From Caldifarciminota bacterium (lineage in GTDB: Bacteria > Hydrothermota > Tepidihabitantia > Tepidihabitantales > Tepidihabitantaceae), in the NCBI GenBank assembly GCA_016935775.1, contig JAFGQF010000269.1, positions 1 to 7,149 of the forward strand: 7,149 nucleotides of DNA, given 5' to 3'. Every line of letters starts with the position of its first letter. The stretch's first letter is position 1. Below, in pieces: positions 6,690 through 7,149 of this stretch. The notes under the pieces were generated by a model. That model made no database searches, was not told where the DNA came from, and worked only from the letters and a program-made list of their open reading frames with translations. The translations under genes and the position numbers were made by a program.

Positions 6690-6783
6690 ATGCTAGCCGG
6701 TAATATCAAGCGGTGATGGACGGCGTGAGGATTCGCGGTCAAGATTCGTCCCGGTCGCGCGAAATCGGGCGTCTGGACCGATG

Positions 6784-6794
6784 TCCTGCCAGGA
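6784..6794. promoter_or_regulatory. Second 5-1-5 palindrome upstream of the ATPase-like gene
   Basis: TCCTG-C-CAGGA is a perfect inverted repeat 34 bases before the ATG at 6829. It could be an operator or a small leader hairpin. Its sequence differs from the palindrome at 6679-6689, so the two are not obviously bound by the same regulator. If translation began at the in-frame ATG at 6781, this sequence would be coding. Confidence 0.25.
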
Positions 6795-6828
6795 ACCGCG
6801 CAGCCGCAAGCCCCGGTCTAACAGCAAC

Positions 6829-7149
6829 ATGGAAACAGAAGTGGTCCACGTTGACCCGGTGTGTAAGATGAAGGTGACGGAGGGCAAGGAAGCCGGGACC
6901 ACGGACTACCAGGGAACCAGGTACTACTTCTGCAACGCCAACTGCAAGACGCGCTTCGACAAGGAGCCGGAACGGTTCCTCAAGGACAAGGATGAAGGCG
7001 GAGGGATGAAGGCGGAGCCGGAGTCCGGGACGCCGGGCATCCCCGAACCGGTGCTGATGGATAAGGCCGAACTGGCCGCGACCGAGACCGCGTCCTTGAG
7101 CATCGGCGGGATGTCGTGCGCGAGCTGCGCCCTGAGCATCGAGAAGGCG
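6829..7149 (+). CDS. N-terminus of a YHS-HMA heavy-metal P1B-type ATPase (cut by window end)
   Basis: An open frame of 107 codons runs off the right edge without a stop. Residues 8-52 form a YHS domain: DPVCKM (9-14) and YYFCNANCKTRF (32-43), with Cys12, Cys35 and Cys39 as candidate metal ligands. A charged, proline-rich linker (about 53-87) leads to a heavy-metal-associated domain starting LSIGGMSCASC (90-100), whose Cys97-x-x-Cys100 is the classic soft-metal site. YHS followed by HMA is a known front end of CopA-like copper-exporting ATPases of the inner membrane, so the missing part should contain the TGE, CPC and DKTGT motifs. I infer copper rather than see it. The start at 6829 places the YHS domain right at the N-terminus, but an in-frame ATG at 6781 would add 16 residues. 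Neither ATG has a clear ribosome binding site. The gene is divergent from the receptor operon. Confidence 0.85.
   Translation, partial: METEVVHVDPVCKMKVTEGKEAGTTDYQGTRYYFCNANCKTRFDKEPERFLKDKDEGGGMKAEPESGTPGIPEPVLMDKAELAATETASLSIGGMSCASCALSIEKA

Noticed and set aside
6817..6822. -10 element TCTAAC just before the ATPase-like ATG, which would make that message leaderless too
   Set aside because: It lacks the key second-position A and final T of a -10 element, and no -35-like sequence lies 16-18 bases upstream.
6693..6902. 69-codon minus-strand frame in the divergent region
   Set aside because: It overlaps the start of the YHS domain gene on the other strand, has no ribosome binding site or domain, and lies across the likely promoters.

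Overview
The window is GC-rich DNA from an organism with a Gram-negative type outer membrane. The evidence is a TonB-dependent receptor (TBDR) with an N-terminal carboxypeptidase-regulatory-like domain, followed by an exported beta-helix protein. That combination is familiar from Bacteroidota and related FCB-type lineages and from some Proteobacteria. The word-like repeats at the left edge resemble intergenic repeats I associate with uncultured candidate-phylum genomes (WOR-3-like). This placement is an impression only; no rRNA or other marker gene is present.

Layout, left to right. Positions 1-230 hold two copies of a modular intergenic repeat built from 7-base words flanking a small GC-rich inverted repeat; a related hairpin follows at 265-282. 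A good sigma70-like promoter (327-355) and a strong ribosome binding site lead into a gene for an uncharacterised polytopic membrane protein (382-1221, +). Its stop codon overlaps the stop of the convergent gene for a ferredoxin-type aldo/keto reductase (1218-2375, -). The reductase has a promoter-like sequence so close to its ATG that the message may be leaderless. A strong intrinsic terminator (2424-2468) separates it from the operon to its right.

That operon is transcribed leftwards. It begins with a large TBDR (3813-6629, GTG start), followed after 47 bases by a secreted, possibly lipid-anchored right-handed beta-helix protein (2482-3765). The two probably act together at the outer membrane, with the exported beta-helix protein as candidate substrate-binding or accessory partner of the transporter. 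The substrate cannot be read from the sequence.

A 199-base divergent intergenic region (6630-6828) with short perfect palindromes separates this operon from the start of a rightward gene (from 6829, cut by the window end). That gene encodes a YHS domain followed by a heavy-metal-associated domain, the usual front end of a copper-type P1B ATPase. The divergent arrangement makes metal-linked co-regulation of transporter and ATPase plausible but unproven. I found no tRNA, rRNA, CRISPR array, transposase or phage gene.
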